From positions 10,080,001 to 10,144,000 of the forward strand of contig NC_063157.1 of the NCBI RefSeq assembly GCF_020921035.1: a DNA stretch of 64,000 bases, read 5' to 3'. The notes under the pieces are model-generated. The model was not told the DNA's origin. It saw nothing but the letters and a program-made list of their open reading frames with translations, and did not search any database. The stretch comes from Rhodamnia argentea (taxonomy: Eukaryota > Streptophyta > Magnoliopsida > Myrtales > Myrtaceae). Numbering within the stretch: the stretch's first letter is position 1; the number at the start of each line of letters is the position of its first letter. The translations under genes and the position numbers were made by a program. Shown here piece after piece: positions 10,441-22,736 of this stretch.

Positions 10441-13400
10441 ATTGGAACCAAAAGAATAATGATAACTTTGGATGTTTGGAACAAGCGAACAAATAAAGAG
10501 CGGGGGGAAAACTTATTGAACTGCAAATGCTTTTGCATTTGGTGTGTATGCTACTTCGAACTTCACAGCCTTTTATAGTGGCTATTCGCAAACAACTTAG
10601 CACAAATTGCTGACAACATTAAGAGAAGAAACGCAAGAAAGTCCACAAATTATCAAAAGCACATAAACAAAGTCAAATGAAAGACAAGACAATTAATGCC
10701 CTACGTGGCCTTCCGTGGAGAAATCTTTATTGACCTTTGTCACCCTACACTAAATGCTTGTAGCTTTTGTCTTCGTTCATCTTTAGGCGCCTATCGCGTA
10801 TCAAGGCTTTCTTTGAAGAACACCAACAACAAATTCAGAAACAGTAGCCAACATGCTCAAATCTTCAACAATCAATTTTATTTTTCAAATAACCTCCCTT
10901 AAAATTGATTTTTTAATTTAACAACACCAAGCATCACTTTCGAACAAATCCTCCTTCAATGTTTGCCAAAATATCTGCAATCTGATCTTCTGATATACGT
11001 AAATTAAGCTCAATTTCACCATCTTTGACTCGCTCATGAATATAGTGATACTTGATGCCGATATGTTTGCTCCTGTCATGAAAACTAGATTCTCGGCTAA
11101 TGCAAAAGCCGACTTATTGTCACACATCATTTTGATAGGACATGTTTGTTCATTTTTCAATTCACACAACATCCTACGAAGCCATATCGCTTGACATACC
11201 ACCGAAGCTAACACCATGTATTATGCTTTAGCTATTGAGAGTACAAAACTTGTTGGTTTTTCGAAGACCAAGAATTTACTCCTAATCCAAGAAAGAAAGC
11301 ATATCCGAAGGTACTTTTCCCGGTCTCTGTATCACTTGCGCAATCATTGTGTGTATACCCCATTAGACTGAAATTGTCAATATAGGAATATAAAATCCAT
11401 AGTCACAAGTTTCTCTAAGATACCATAAAATTATTTTTGCTGCTTGCAAATGTAATTGATACAATTTTTTCATGAACTTGCTAATAATTCCCACTCCACG
11501 GGTAATATCTGGCCAACAATACTTTTGAAATAAGTAGGATTTACTAATTCACCTGTGCCTTCTTTCTTCAGCTCCAACCGCTCTACGATGAGAGTCCTAA
11601 TTGGTTTGAGTGATTCAATTTTCAATCGCTTCAATATATCATTAGCGTATTTGTGATGTGAAATAAATATGCTATTATACATGCCTGCTTCACTTCAAGA
11701 GATAGAAAATATGATATCAATCCCAAATCTCTCATCTCGAACTTGCTAGTTGTAGTCTCCATGAATTTAACAAACATCTTTTCGCCGCTCCCTGTAAATA
11801 TCAAGTCATCAATATAAAGACACATTATTATTATGTCACTATTGATATTTGACTTGATATGCAGTGTATACTCATACATGCTCTTTTGAAAATCATGCTC
11901 TAATTGTAGTGTTGATTCACGTGTATCAACACGAGGTGAATGTTTTAGCCCATACATTGCCTTTTTCAGCTTGTGTACTTAATTTTCATGCCCTTTCTTC
12001 TCATAACCCTATGGATGCTCCACATAGACTTCCTCTTCAAGGATGCCGTTAAGAAATGTTGATTTTACATCCATTTGATGGATCCTCCAACTGTTTTGAG
12101 CTACAATTGCTAAAAAAATCCAATCGGTATCCATTCGGGTTACTAGTGCAAATAATTCAAAATAATCAATGCATGACTTTTGCTTTTAACCCTTTACAAC
12201 TAGTTTAGCTTTGTAGAGGTCCACCTGACCATCAGGTCTTTACTTCGCCTTGTACACTCACTTGACACCAATGGGCATCTTACCGAGTGGTAAAGAAGTT
12301 AGCATGTGTCATTCTTCTCAATGGAGTGGATTTCTTCATTCATTGATTGGATCCACTTCTCATCTACAACTGCTTCATCATAGGATACAAGTTCACATTC
12401 AACAAATAAACAAAAATTTACCATAATTTCATAAGTTCTATCACTATCACTTTCATCGTCTTTTGTAGTAAAGAAGTTAGCATGTGTCATTCTTCTCAAT
12501 GGAGTGAATTTCTTCATCCATTGCTTGGATCCACTTCTCATCTACAACTGCTTCATCATAGGATACAAGTTCACATTCAACAAATAAACAAAAATTTACC
12601 ATAATTTCATCGGTGGTTCTGTCACTATCACTTTCATTGCTCTTGTGACCACATAATCCCTAAGTTTTGTTGGCGTCTCCCGCAATTTGGTGATTCTGAA
12701 GCTGTTGTCGGTGAAGAAGATGTACCACCAGTCGAACATCATGGAGGTTTTTATATCTCTCCCTCTAATGGTTCATCTTCGTTGATGATGCTTTTCCGGT
12801 CACCCTTTTGGTTCCAGTCCCAAACTCATTTTCCAAGAACTAAACATCTCTGTTGATGATTATGTTTTTAATGACTAGGTTGTACAGCTTATAAGATTTA
12901 TACACTTCTCACTTCTGTCATCCAATTTTTTCCTCCGTTCATCTGGTATATGGGGCTATGCCACGCATCCAAATACTCTTAGAAATGAAACATCTGGCTT
13001 GTTGCAGCTCCAAGCCTCTTTTGGAGTTCTTCCATTCAACACAAATACAGTACACGCAGTTGCTTCTGCCCAAAATTGTTGGAACCGAAAAAACAATGAT
13101 AACTTTGAAAGTTTAGAGCAACCCCATAAATAAAGATCGGAGGGAGAACTTATTGAAATGCAAACGCTTTTGCTTTTGATGCATATATACTATTCTAAAC
13201 TTCACAACCTTTTATAGTGGCTGATCGCAAACAAGTTAGCACAAATGGCGGACAACATTAAATGAGGAAAAGCAAGAAAATCCACAAATTATCAAAAGCA
13301 CATATACAAATTCAAATAAGAGAGACAACTATAAATGCCGTTGAAGACACCCGTAGCCTTCCGTGGAGAAATCTTCAATGACCTTTGTTAAGCGTTTTTG

Positions 13401-13573
13401 GTCTCCACGCTTCAGCAGCTACTCTTCATTAAATGCTTGTAGCCTTTTGTCTTCATTCTTCTTAGACGTCAACCGTGAATTAAGGCGTTCTTCGAAGAAC
13501 ACCAACAACCACATCCAAAAACAGCAACCGACGTGCTCGAATCTCCAACGATTAGTTTTATATTTTTCAAACA
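10441..13573 (-). mobile_element. Broken Ty1/copia LTR retrotransposon (fossil)
   Basis: Two direct repeats of about 450-495 bases, 10441-10892 and 13079-13573, match along their length and behave as LTRs. Read on the minus strand the right-hand copy starts TG and ends CA. Between them, on the minus strand, are remnants resembling copia integrase, reverse transcriptase (including a MYGLKHSPR-type block) and RNase H (a CDNKSAFALAEN-type block). The internal region is incomplete and broken in many places, so the element is not functional. The two LTRs differ visibly, so the insertion is not recent. It sits in the shared upstream region of the two divergent SKS genes. Confidence 0.88.
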
Positions 13574-13893
13574 AAAACCTACGTGTCCCGGAGAAGAAAA
13601 GCGAACGACGTTGAGGACCGCGAGTAAGAACTTGGACGAACCTACCCACTCGAATTGGACAATGATGACCCCCTTGCGGCATTCTTATACTTATCGAGAA
13701 GTGGGATTCTTATGTTAGGACCGCATTTTTCCAACAGCCACCAATTTTGTAAATTGTCACATTCTACTCTGATTTATAAAAAAAAAACCAATAGACATTT
13801 GATTAGAAGGTGCAATCAACTTTCTTTTCACTTTAGGCCCCAGAGTTTAAGGTATTTTCAAAAAAGGAACCTAATGGAAGTTACTGCAAAATA

Positions 13894-13914
13894 AGAGAGA
13901 GAGAGAGAGAGAGA
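13894..13914. repeat. (GA)n microsatellite upstream of SKS copy B
   Basis: A run of GA dinucleotides on the coding strand about 275 bases before the ATG of copy B, mirroring the run upstream of copy A. Confidence 0.9.
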
Positions 13915-14043
13915 TAAGTATTACTATATTAGGATATCACAACGAAAACAGATGGTGGAAATTAGAGCACAAGACAGGAGGAAAAGGCTGGAGAATTTGA
14001 CGGGGATTTCTACGGTTGACAGTGTCAACGCGTCGCTATTGAT

Positions 14044-14054
14044 CTCATATATAA
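14044..14054 (+). promoter_or_regulatory. TATA box of SKS copy B
   Basis: TCATATATAAG about 140 bases before the chosen ATG at 14188. The spacing is similar to that of copy A. Confidence 0.6.
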
Positions 14055-14187
14055 GAGAGGTGAACTAAACTTGGATGGTAAACAAGAGAATAGCAAAATA
14101 GAACAAAGGTTAGACAGATCCATGGAAACTCAAAGATCGAACGAGAAGAACAAGCCGCCGGGAGGCAAGCCGAGAGATAGTCGAGAC

Positions 14188-16213
14188 ATGGGTCTGCGAA
14201 TCCCGATCCTGTTCTTGTGCCTCTCAGCTTGGGCCGCGGTGGCTCGAGGCGAGGATCCTTACTTGTTCTTCACGTGGAACATCACCTATGGCACGGTCTC
14301 CCCCCTTGGGGTCCCCCAACAAGCCATACTCATCAACGGTCAGTTTCCAGGGCCGAACATCAACTCCACCTCCAACAACAACGTCGTCGTCAACGTCTTC
14401 AACCACCTCGACGAGCCGTTCCTGATCACATGGTAAATGAGCTAAACTCATATCGAGCATTAAAGCGCTCATCAGGACCCATACTTTTCGTTCTTCGTTT
14501 CTTGATTAGCAATGCATTTTTTCCCCTAGTTTTATATGTGTATCATCCTATCCCATTATAATTTTGTTTAAGATAAGAAATTGATTACGACACCATTTAC
14601 AAATTAGATTATTTACAGTGAAAAATAAAATTCGAATTCAATTGGATTCTTATTATTACCCTTTTGTTTTTGCCCTAGGAACGGAGTGCAACAAAGAAAG
14701 AACTCTTGGCAAGATGGTGTGCTTGGGACCAACTGTCCAATTCCTCCAGGAAAGAACTACACCTACCATTTCCAAGTGAAGGATCAAATTGGAAGCTACT
14801 TCTACTATCCGAGCACTGCCGTCCACCGGGCTGCCGGTGGCTTCGGCGGCCTTCGCATAAACAGCCGGTTGCTCATTCCTGTCCCTTATGCCGATCCCGA
14901 GGACGATTACACAGTCCTGATCGGCGACTGGTACACCAAGTCACACACCCAATTGAAAAGCTTCTTGGACAGCGGCCGAGCACTCGGCCGACCCGACGGG
15001 GTCCTCATCAATGGGAAATCGAACAAGAGCGGAGGAAAAGATGAGCCCCTCTTCACGATGAAACCCGGCAAGACCTACAAGTACCGGATATGCAACGTTG
15101 GCCTCAAGAACTCACTCAACTTCAGGATTCAAGACCACCCGATGAAGCTCGTTGAGATGGAAGGATCTCACACTGTCCAGAACACCTACGAGTCGCTCGA
15201 CGTCCACGTTGGACAGTGCTTCTCGGTCTTGGTTACAGCCGATAAAAAGCCTAAGGACTACTTGATGGTCGCTTCGACCCGCTTCACCAAGACCGTGCTC
15301 ACCACCACCGCTGTCGTCGGCTATACAAATGGCAAGGGACCGGCTTCACCTGAGATCCCAGCAGCTCCAGTTGGATGGGCATGGTCGCTGAATCAGTTCA
15401 GGTCCTTCCGATGGAACCTGACCGCCAGCGCTGCTAGGCCCAACCCTCAGGGATCATACCACTACGGCCAGATCAACATCACCCGCACCATCAAGCTTGT
15501 CAACTCGGCCTCTAAGGTCAATCACAAGCTCCGCTACGGCATCAACGGCATCTCCCACATGGACCCTGAGACCTCGCTCAAGCTTGCGCAGTACTACAAC
15601 GTGGCCGACAAGGTCTTCAAGTACGATCTGATCCAGGATGCCCCAGCCGCCACGGTCGGCGACAAACTCACGGTGGAGCCTAACGTGGGCAACATCACAT
15701 TCCGCACATTCGTCGAGATCATCTTGGAGAATCACGAGAATACCATCCAGTCATGGCACCTCGACGGCTATTCCTTCTTCGCGGTCGCGTAAGTCAACCA
15801 CAAGTCTTCCTATTTTTCCTAACAACATATCATCAATGTCTCAATCGAACGTTGTCTTCTAGCGGCTTCACGTGACATCTAACCGTGAGAAAACCCGATG
15901 TGATTGCGTCAGGATTGAGCCGGGGAGGTGGACTCCGGACAAGAGGAAGAACTACAACCTCCTCGACGGGGTGAGCAGGCACACGATCCAGGTGTTCCCG
16001 AAGTCGTGGGCCGCGATCATGCTGACGTTCGACAACGCCGGGATCTGGAACTTGAGGTCGGAGTTGCTCGAGAGGCGGTACTTGGGACAACAGATGTATT
16101 TCAGCGTCCTCTCCCCGGAACGTTCGCTGAGGGACGAGTACAACATTCCAGACAACGCATTGCTCTGCGGGATCGTCAAGGACATGCCCAAGCCTCCACC
16201 TTACTCCATATAG
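14188..16213 (+). CDS. SKU5-similar (SKS) pollen BP10/NTP303-type multicopper oxidase-like protein, copy B
   Basis: Paralog of the gene at 7298-9179. Exons 14188-14432, 14679-15788 and 15913-16213 (245, 1110, 301 bases; 551 residues), with introns of 246 and 124 bases at identical positions. I chose the ATG at 14188 because MGLRIPILFLCLSAWAAVARG is a good signal peptide directly before EDPYLFFTWN. Earlier in-frame ATGs at 14071 and 14122 add a charged stretch that would spoil the signal. Family marks as in copy A, including an identical NLTASAARPNPQGSYHYGQI stretch. Probably a secreted or cell-wall protein of pollen by family analogy. The pair is head to head, 5 kb apart, so it arose by an inverted duplication or a duplication plus inversion. 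Confidence 0.93.
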
Positions 16214-16850
16214 AGAAGCTCCGGGGGGTTTTTTTGTTTTATGGTTTTTCCAAATTATAATGGTGATACAAGATAGGACAGGGAAAGTGATGAGAACTGA
16301 CATGGGGGACTAAGAAAAAGGAGTGAATTTTTTCTTGGGAAAGATGTGGTAAGAGGGATCATTTTTGTTCTACACAATATTTAAGCAAAAAGATTATAGA
16401 TTCGGTGCACGAGGTTTTCCGATGCGTTCGTTTAATTTTTCCGGTAATTTCGTTCCGGAGATTGTTCGGTTATTGTTGCCATCGCTTTGATTAGACATAA
16501 TTACCATACTATCGGTGTGTTTTTTCACCCCTAATGTTCCGTGAATTGTTAGCTATTGGTGACCTCCATTAAAATTAAGTTCATGAGATGAGCTTGATTT
16601 CTTGCTACCCTTAATATACTAGCTAATTAAGTTAATCAATTCCTGAACTTTAATATAATGTGTAATGTTGCGCGTATACTTTTAGTCCGGGGATGAGGGA
16701 AATATAACGACCAATTTTTAGTTTTTAATCCAATATCACTTTGCATCCTCAACTTGCAAAAGTGCACCTTGAGTTGGATACCGCTTGGCACCTAAAACTA
16801 GTTAATGCTGTCTTTATTGGGCTAATTCCCTTAAAAAAAATTAATTTTTT
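16214..16850. other. 3' flank of SKS copy B
   Basis: The first 200-300 bases are likely 3'UTR. The rest is AT-rich with no gene recognised. Confidence 0.4.
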
Positions 16851-17191
16851 TTACTTTAGGTCCAATCTCAATTATATCATGAACTTTTTATGTCTCATAA
16901 AATATCTCCAACTTTCACTCTAAATCTCAAATCTTGCCACCTGTCCAAAACCTACCACTAGTTTACTCAAAATTATCGACAGCAAAACTAATTAAAAGTT
17001 CATTATCGGAACCTACGTTTTCATCAATACCCTTATCTCGTAAAGAAGAATAACGACCTCATGATGTTGATCATATTGAAGCAATCAATGACGATTTTTG
17101 GACGAGCGGGTAGACTTCGGACTAAAGTAAAAGTTTGGGATTTTTTAGGAGACAAAAAAGAGATTGGAGCAAATTGAGACTGAACCTAAAA
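16851..17191. mobile_element. Miniature inverted-repeat element
   Basis: The left end (ACTTTAGGTCCAATCTCAAT) matches the reverse complement of the right end (TTTTAGGTTCAGTCTCAATT), and the inverted similarity continues inward past a shared GTCTC.TAAAA phrase. Arms are diverged and no clean target duplication was found. Phrases resemble the element at 63527-63984, so the two may belong to one superfamily. Confidence 0.55.
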
Positions 17192-20083
17192 TTTGAATAT
17201 TTTTTTTTTTACAATTAAGCCGTCTTTACTTTCAAAATTGTCAATTTATTCTTTCAAAATTGCCCCCATGCAAGACTTAGATTCCCCACCTAGTCAAAAC
17301 CCCAAAATCATTCGGACCAAAACCCCCGGTCAGCCGCCACACACCTCCAAGGTCGTCACGCTGGTCTCTGATCTCCCATGCCGTTGGCCGCTGTCTCCGA
17401 GCCATACATTAGGCATGTGAATGATATTGACATGCTGCATCGTTGATTCATCAATGATAGGACTACCTAAAGCACAAGAATCAAGCTAGACAAAATCGAA
17501 TGGCAAGAATTCAGCCATCTTGTTTGATCAGTTCTGTTTTCAACTATTGAAGTTGGGCATGCATATCACAAGTGAAAAGGTCACAACCCCATCGAGATCA
17601 GTGACGTGATCGCTCAACAGCAAGCGAGGCAACCTTATTTACACCGCCTCTTCCATAGATATGGCAAAATGGGTCTAGAATACATACATTGACTTATATT
17701 TTGATGGTGTGGGTCATTAATGGGTTGACTTAGCTCTAAAAACGTGCTTAATGTGTCATAAACGTCGTGTTGCCTAACAACCGAATGGGTCTTAAATGGA
17801 TTAAGAATTGGCCTATTTCAAACCCATAAAGTAAGTAGAGAACTTTTTCACCAGTGTTCTAGTAGTATATAAAGCGCCTCAAGCATCAGGTGGAGTTGGA
17901 GATGTCAAGACAATTTTTATAATTTTTATCAAATTTTCTATTTTTTTATAATTTTTATTTCTTTCTTTTCCTTTTTTTTTCTAATAAATCTGGTTGACTA
18001 GTCGGTTACAGGTGAGGATGGTCAAGCCCTTGCTGGTCGCGACCCTTGCCCAAATGGCCACCGGGCAAGGCCGCAATCCTTGCCAGACTTAGAAGAAAAA
18101 AATAATAAGAAATTAAGCAAAAAATAAAAGAGGAAAAAAATTTATAAAATTCGAATCGTTTCTTTCGCAAGGAGCGCATGAGAAGAAACTCTCATTTCCA
18201 GTTCTGTGCTAGAAATGGAATTAAGAAAGAACCATCAACTTCTCGGAATGAGGGTGCTAGAAATGCGACGCTTGCTAAATTGGTATACAACGAAGATAGG
18301 TAAACAAACATTTTGATCAAAAAGTGTGGTTATCCACGCCAGCAAAATGCGCAGTTAAGAAGATAACAAGAGATACCATCGAGTCTCTTGATCACAAAGG
18401 AAAATACGATAGATTTGACAAGATGTAACATTGCCTAATAAGCATCGTGAAAAATATGATCACAATTTTTTCCATTGTGCAAAAATTATCCTCGTGCACA
18501 ATTTTTTCTATTGTGCGAAAATCGTGCGAAATTTGCCACTGAAGTTCAGATCAATGGGTTGTGAATGTTGTTGTTGTCAAACAAGGTACGCTAGTTGTCC
18601 TCGTGGATATCCAACTTCATTTTCCAGTTTAACATGACACGTGATGCGAAAGAAGCGAAAGAACCGAGGAAGAGATTAAAAACTATAAAAATTGTCCACG
18701 TCGTTGTCGGACTTGCCAAGTAGGACGTTTGACGTCCACGGAGCGATTTCAGATCAAAATTGATTGAAATGACTAAATTGGTACATCATCAATAAGGTTT
18801 AGTACTGAATTGACAAAATTAAAAGATTTATTCTTGAATTGGTACAAGTGTGATAGATGTATGACCTTTTTTTGGTAATTTCCCGTTGTCATAGCACATG
18901 CATACTTTTCTAGTTCTTTATGAGCATTTCAATCTTTAGGTTCCTTACTTTTTTTTTCTCTCTTTTTTTACTAACAAATTTTATTTTAGTTTATTTATCT
19001 TTCAATTTGATTAAAAAAATTATCCAAGTAACATATCCTTATGAAGAGTTTAAAGTAAGTTAAATGTTTTTGTATGATTATGTATGTATATATAGTAATA
19101 TGGGTTGGGTTGGGTAGGGTTTGGATTGCTAAAATTGTGCTACATAAAAATGTACCAATATGGATTAAACGGGTCGAATTTTTTTTGTTGGAAAATGGGT
19201 CAATTTGAGTAGAACCATTTTCGACCCAAACCAAATTCGATCCAATCCGATTCACCCGTTTGATGAGCCTACGCTCCTGTGACAAATGCAAGCTTGTAGC
19301 GAGGTCGTGTCCTCTCCTCACCCCTCCAACGCAAACCTCCCCTCTCGAGCAAAAGTAAAAAAAATATTATCGGATATTATCAGACTATGAACACAGATAT
19401 TATCGGACTATCAATCAGGTGGGACCAATGTAATAACATATCTCCATACTTATCTAACTTGCGAAATATTAAGATGTCACATTTAGCACGTCAAGAGTTT
19501 AACTTAGTAACTAGTGGCTGACAAGAGAAAGATGGATTACCCAGCTTAAATAAATGAAAATTTAATTGCAAAAAGATAATTTGGCTCAAACCAAAAGCAA
19601 GGAGCAAAATTACACTTAACCTTCGACCAAAAATAAAAGTACACTTGAGCTCCGTTTATTTCGTTGAAAATAAAATATTTTTAAAAAATATTTTTTAGGA
19701 AATCATTTTTCAAAAAAATAACAATATTTTCCTTTATTTGGCTCAAATCTGAAAAAAATATGAAAAATAATTTCCTTCATTTGGTATAGAAAATCGAATT
19801 TGATTTTCCTTGATGTAAAAATTGGGAAGAGAAATTGTTTTCGAGAACGGAAATTTTATGTAGTTTTTTTTATAAAATTTTTTATATAGTTACCAAACAC
19901 ATTTCTATTTTGAAATAGAAATTTTGTGCAATTATTAAACTCGTCCTGATTCTCTAAAATTAATAAAAAAAAATCAATTCTTAATCAAAATTGATTTCTG
20001 GGATCAGAATCATTGTCAAATGCATCCTTCACCGGTTGATTAACCCTTTATAAAAACAAAGAGAAAAAACGTCGGCGTTTTCG
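17192..20083. other. Repeat-rich intergenic region
   Basis: Holds a stretch at about 17655-17840 related to the element at 43743-44175, a GC-rich core at about 17995-18090 like those in other miniature elements, and a right-arm remnant at about 18700-18895 of the 2634-type family. A hAT-like stretch with an ACCCGTTTGA end lies at about 19090-19275. From 19640 to 20040 there is AT-rich repeat sequence of the GAAAATAAAATATTTTT kind. No gene recognised. Confidence 0.45.
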
Positions 20084-20305
20084 ATGTTGGGGGCCTCGAA
20101 GGTCGCAGGACAGGATCATGTGAGATTCTGGGCCTCCGAGAGACTATTTCCATTGGTATTAGCTCTTCCTTCTCTCTCCTTCTTGATCTTCGTCGGAACC
20201 ATTATTTTGCTCTTGGTCTCCCAGAATTTCCAGCGTCTGGAAAAGCGGAAGATTGCGAAGGAATCGGGCACAAGCAAGCCACTCGTTCCAGGTTCCCAAC
20301 TGTAA
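20084..20305 (+). CDS. Possible small single-pass membrane protein
   Basis: A 73-residue frame with one strong hydrophobic segment (about residues 22-45, LFPLVLALPSLSFLIFVGTI onwards) followed by a basic tail (EKRKIAKE). A TATA-like TTTATAAAA lies only about 35 bases before the ATG, which is too close for a normal leader. Codon composition at the start is GC-richer than its surroundings. It may instead be an upstream frame in the 5' leader of ALKBH6, which begins 1.3 kb further on. I recognise no family. Confidence 0.3.
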   Translation: MLGASKVAGQDHVRFWASERLFPLVLALPSLSFLIFVGTIILLLVSQNFQRLEKRKIAKESGTSKPLVPGSQL

Positions 20306-21608
20306 TTCTTCCTACGTTGATTCGTGCTCGGTCAAATTACACGTGCTTGATTCCTCCAGTTCTGCGTCGAATGTGGAGTAGATTGCGGATATGTTGTATG
20401 AGCTGCCGGCGAAGTTGCTGTAGAATTTGAACGCCATGGTTGTTTCTTGAGTGCCACGTGTGATGATCAAGTGGGTTTTACTTCTCTGCACTGCTGGCTT
20501 GTGAAACGTAGCAGCTCGTGGACTCCTGAATTTGCCGTAGTTTTTTTTTTTTTTTTTGGGTGGAACTTGGAGGGTGTTTGATTGGGATGACTCAATAGAG
20601 AACCTAGAAGCATGCTTTTTATTTACGGATGTTGAATTGATTTTATTTGAATATGGCTGGTATTATCCTGGATTCAAAATCCGGAGAAGCTACAGTTCTT
20701 CTTAGAGTGTAATGCCATTCTCATTTTGTGCATCAGATATCGAATTGTCTCAATTTGTTCCTTGAGTTTCAGTTCGCAAATAGTTCTTTTTGTCCTAAAC
20801 TTCTAGTTCTGATTTCTTTTCAAGTGATGGGTCATCCTACCCTCGTCTCATAGCTGGTTCTTTAACTTCATAGATGACCATATTTGTCCAAATTCATCAC
20901 TTTGGCACTCAGATCATTCCTTTAATAGCTAACAAGTGTTTTGTGGTGCAAATTCTTAGATATTAGGCCAAAATGCCTCCCTGGCTTTGCCTCATTCTCA
21001 AAGCCGTTCCTCTTTAAGTTGCAAAACTCTGCCCCACCCTCAGCTTGTGTCACTCTCATGCGACTGCGGATTAAAGAATTGCATGATAAGCATGCCCTTA
21101 AACCCAAAGTTGTGGGCTTTGACGAATGCGTATATGAAATCGAAATTCAGTCATATGAGGAGGGCTCCATTGCCTAAAAAAAGTGTCTTGGAGTGTTTAA
21201 ATGTCAAACAAATAAGTATTAATTTCCAAGGGGTATAAATGAAATTTATGGGGGGCAATGGGCATTCACACTTTTCTGGAATTTTTTTGGCTCAATTTCA
21301 GAGAGGGTGTTATGTTTCAAGATTATGATTTAGGGCAGAGTTTCCTCCTTGGTAATCAAAACAATTTTGTCCATCCTCACGAAGATACTCATTTTGACCA
21401 TGTTGGAAAGTTTCATATCTTCCATCTGTAGAAAAAAAATTCGAAGCCTAATGTGTGATAAGTTGGCACTCTTGAGCATTTCAAGTAATTTCTGGGTGCA
21501 AGAAGAATTGTATGATTATCATCCTTACGTAGAAGCTTTCTTTTTCCCCAAACTTTAGTTGCTCTCTGCTGATGTTTCCCATATCAATTCCTTTGAAAGG
21601 TGAGAAGA
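20306..21608. other. Region upstream of ALKBH6
   Basis: No gene recognised. Could be a 5'UTR intron of ALKBH6 or plain promoter. Open frames at 20941-21238 look like chance. Confidence 0.35.
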
Positions 21609-22702
21609 ATGGAATCAAAGCGGAATCTTGATAATTTTGTAGTTGGAACGGTGTCATCTGTCATGTATGTTCCAGACTTCATCAATGATGGAGAAGAAAC
21701 ACAGCTGCTAGATAAAGTATGATTCAGCATCTTACGTGGTTGTTCTATCCTGCTCTCTCATGTCTAATTGTGATTCATCTGTAATGCTGAGTATTGAGTA
21801 CCTGTGTAGGTATACAACTCTCCAGTATCAAAGTGGAAGTCTTTGAAGAACAGGAGGCTGCAGAATTGGGGTAGGATACCTACCATATCTGTGTGTGCGC
21901 ACATCTGAGCGTGTGGTTTGTACATACTCATAAAGATGTCCTATAAGTCCTTACATTGATCATAACTTCATTTATGATGGTTCCTGACAGGCGGCATTGT
22001 CCATGAAAAGGGTCTTCTTCCCCAAGAACGTAAGTCAAGAACAAGTGAATGATCATTTTGACACCCAGCCCATTTAGAATACATAATGCATGGTTTTGAT
22101 TTTTATTTTTTTTTGGGTGACAAGCATAGATCTTAGGTTTGTTTGCTCATAGCTTGCCTTAAATACCTGCCTTCATTTTCAAGAGAACAAGAATATGCTG
22201 ACACTTTTTTTTATGTCCATATCATGCTTTCACATCATGAGTACCCTGATGGTAGAATTTTTGTTCTAGCTGCCATTTAGTGTGTTTTGAGCTTGAGAGA
22301 GTAGATCCATACTTGCTAAAACTGTTTGCAAATGTCGTTGCAAGTTTTAATTTAATTTTTGTAAGGAAATTGCGTAGGTAATGGGAGTAGTTTGGTCCTT
22401 CTCATAGCTGGCATAATTGAAAAAAAAAAAAACAGCAGCAAGATGTAGTTGATTTTGACATTTTTAAAGTGTTTTGGTAAGAGCAGCAGCTTCAGCATTG
22501 TGGTTGGTGGACTGGTTGTCATCATGCAATTATTTTGAGACATTGATTGTAAAAGAGAAAAGGCTGAATAGTTGAAAATCTCAAATCAAATGCAGAGATA
22601 CTGCTGGTAAAGGAGGCTTGATGCTTTGCTCAGCCCTAGTTGATTGTCGGTTGCTGCTTTTACACATGCTGTATTGTTGCTCTTTTCACAATTGTGACAG
22701 AG

Positions 22703-22736
<34 letters not shown>

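Noticed and set aside
15454-16303. Minus-strand open frames over SKS copy B
   Set aside because: Shadows of the coding exons with no independent motif.
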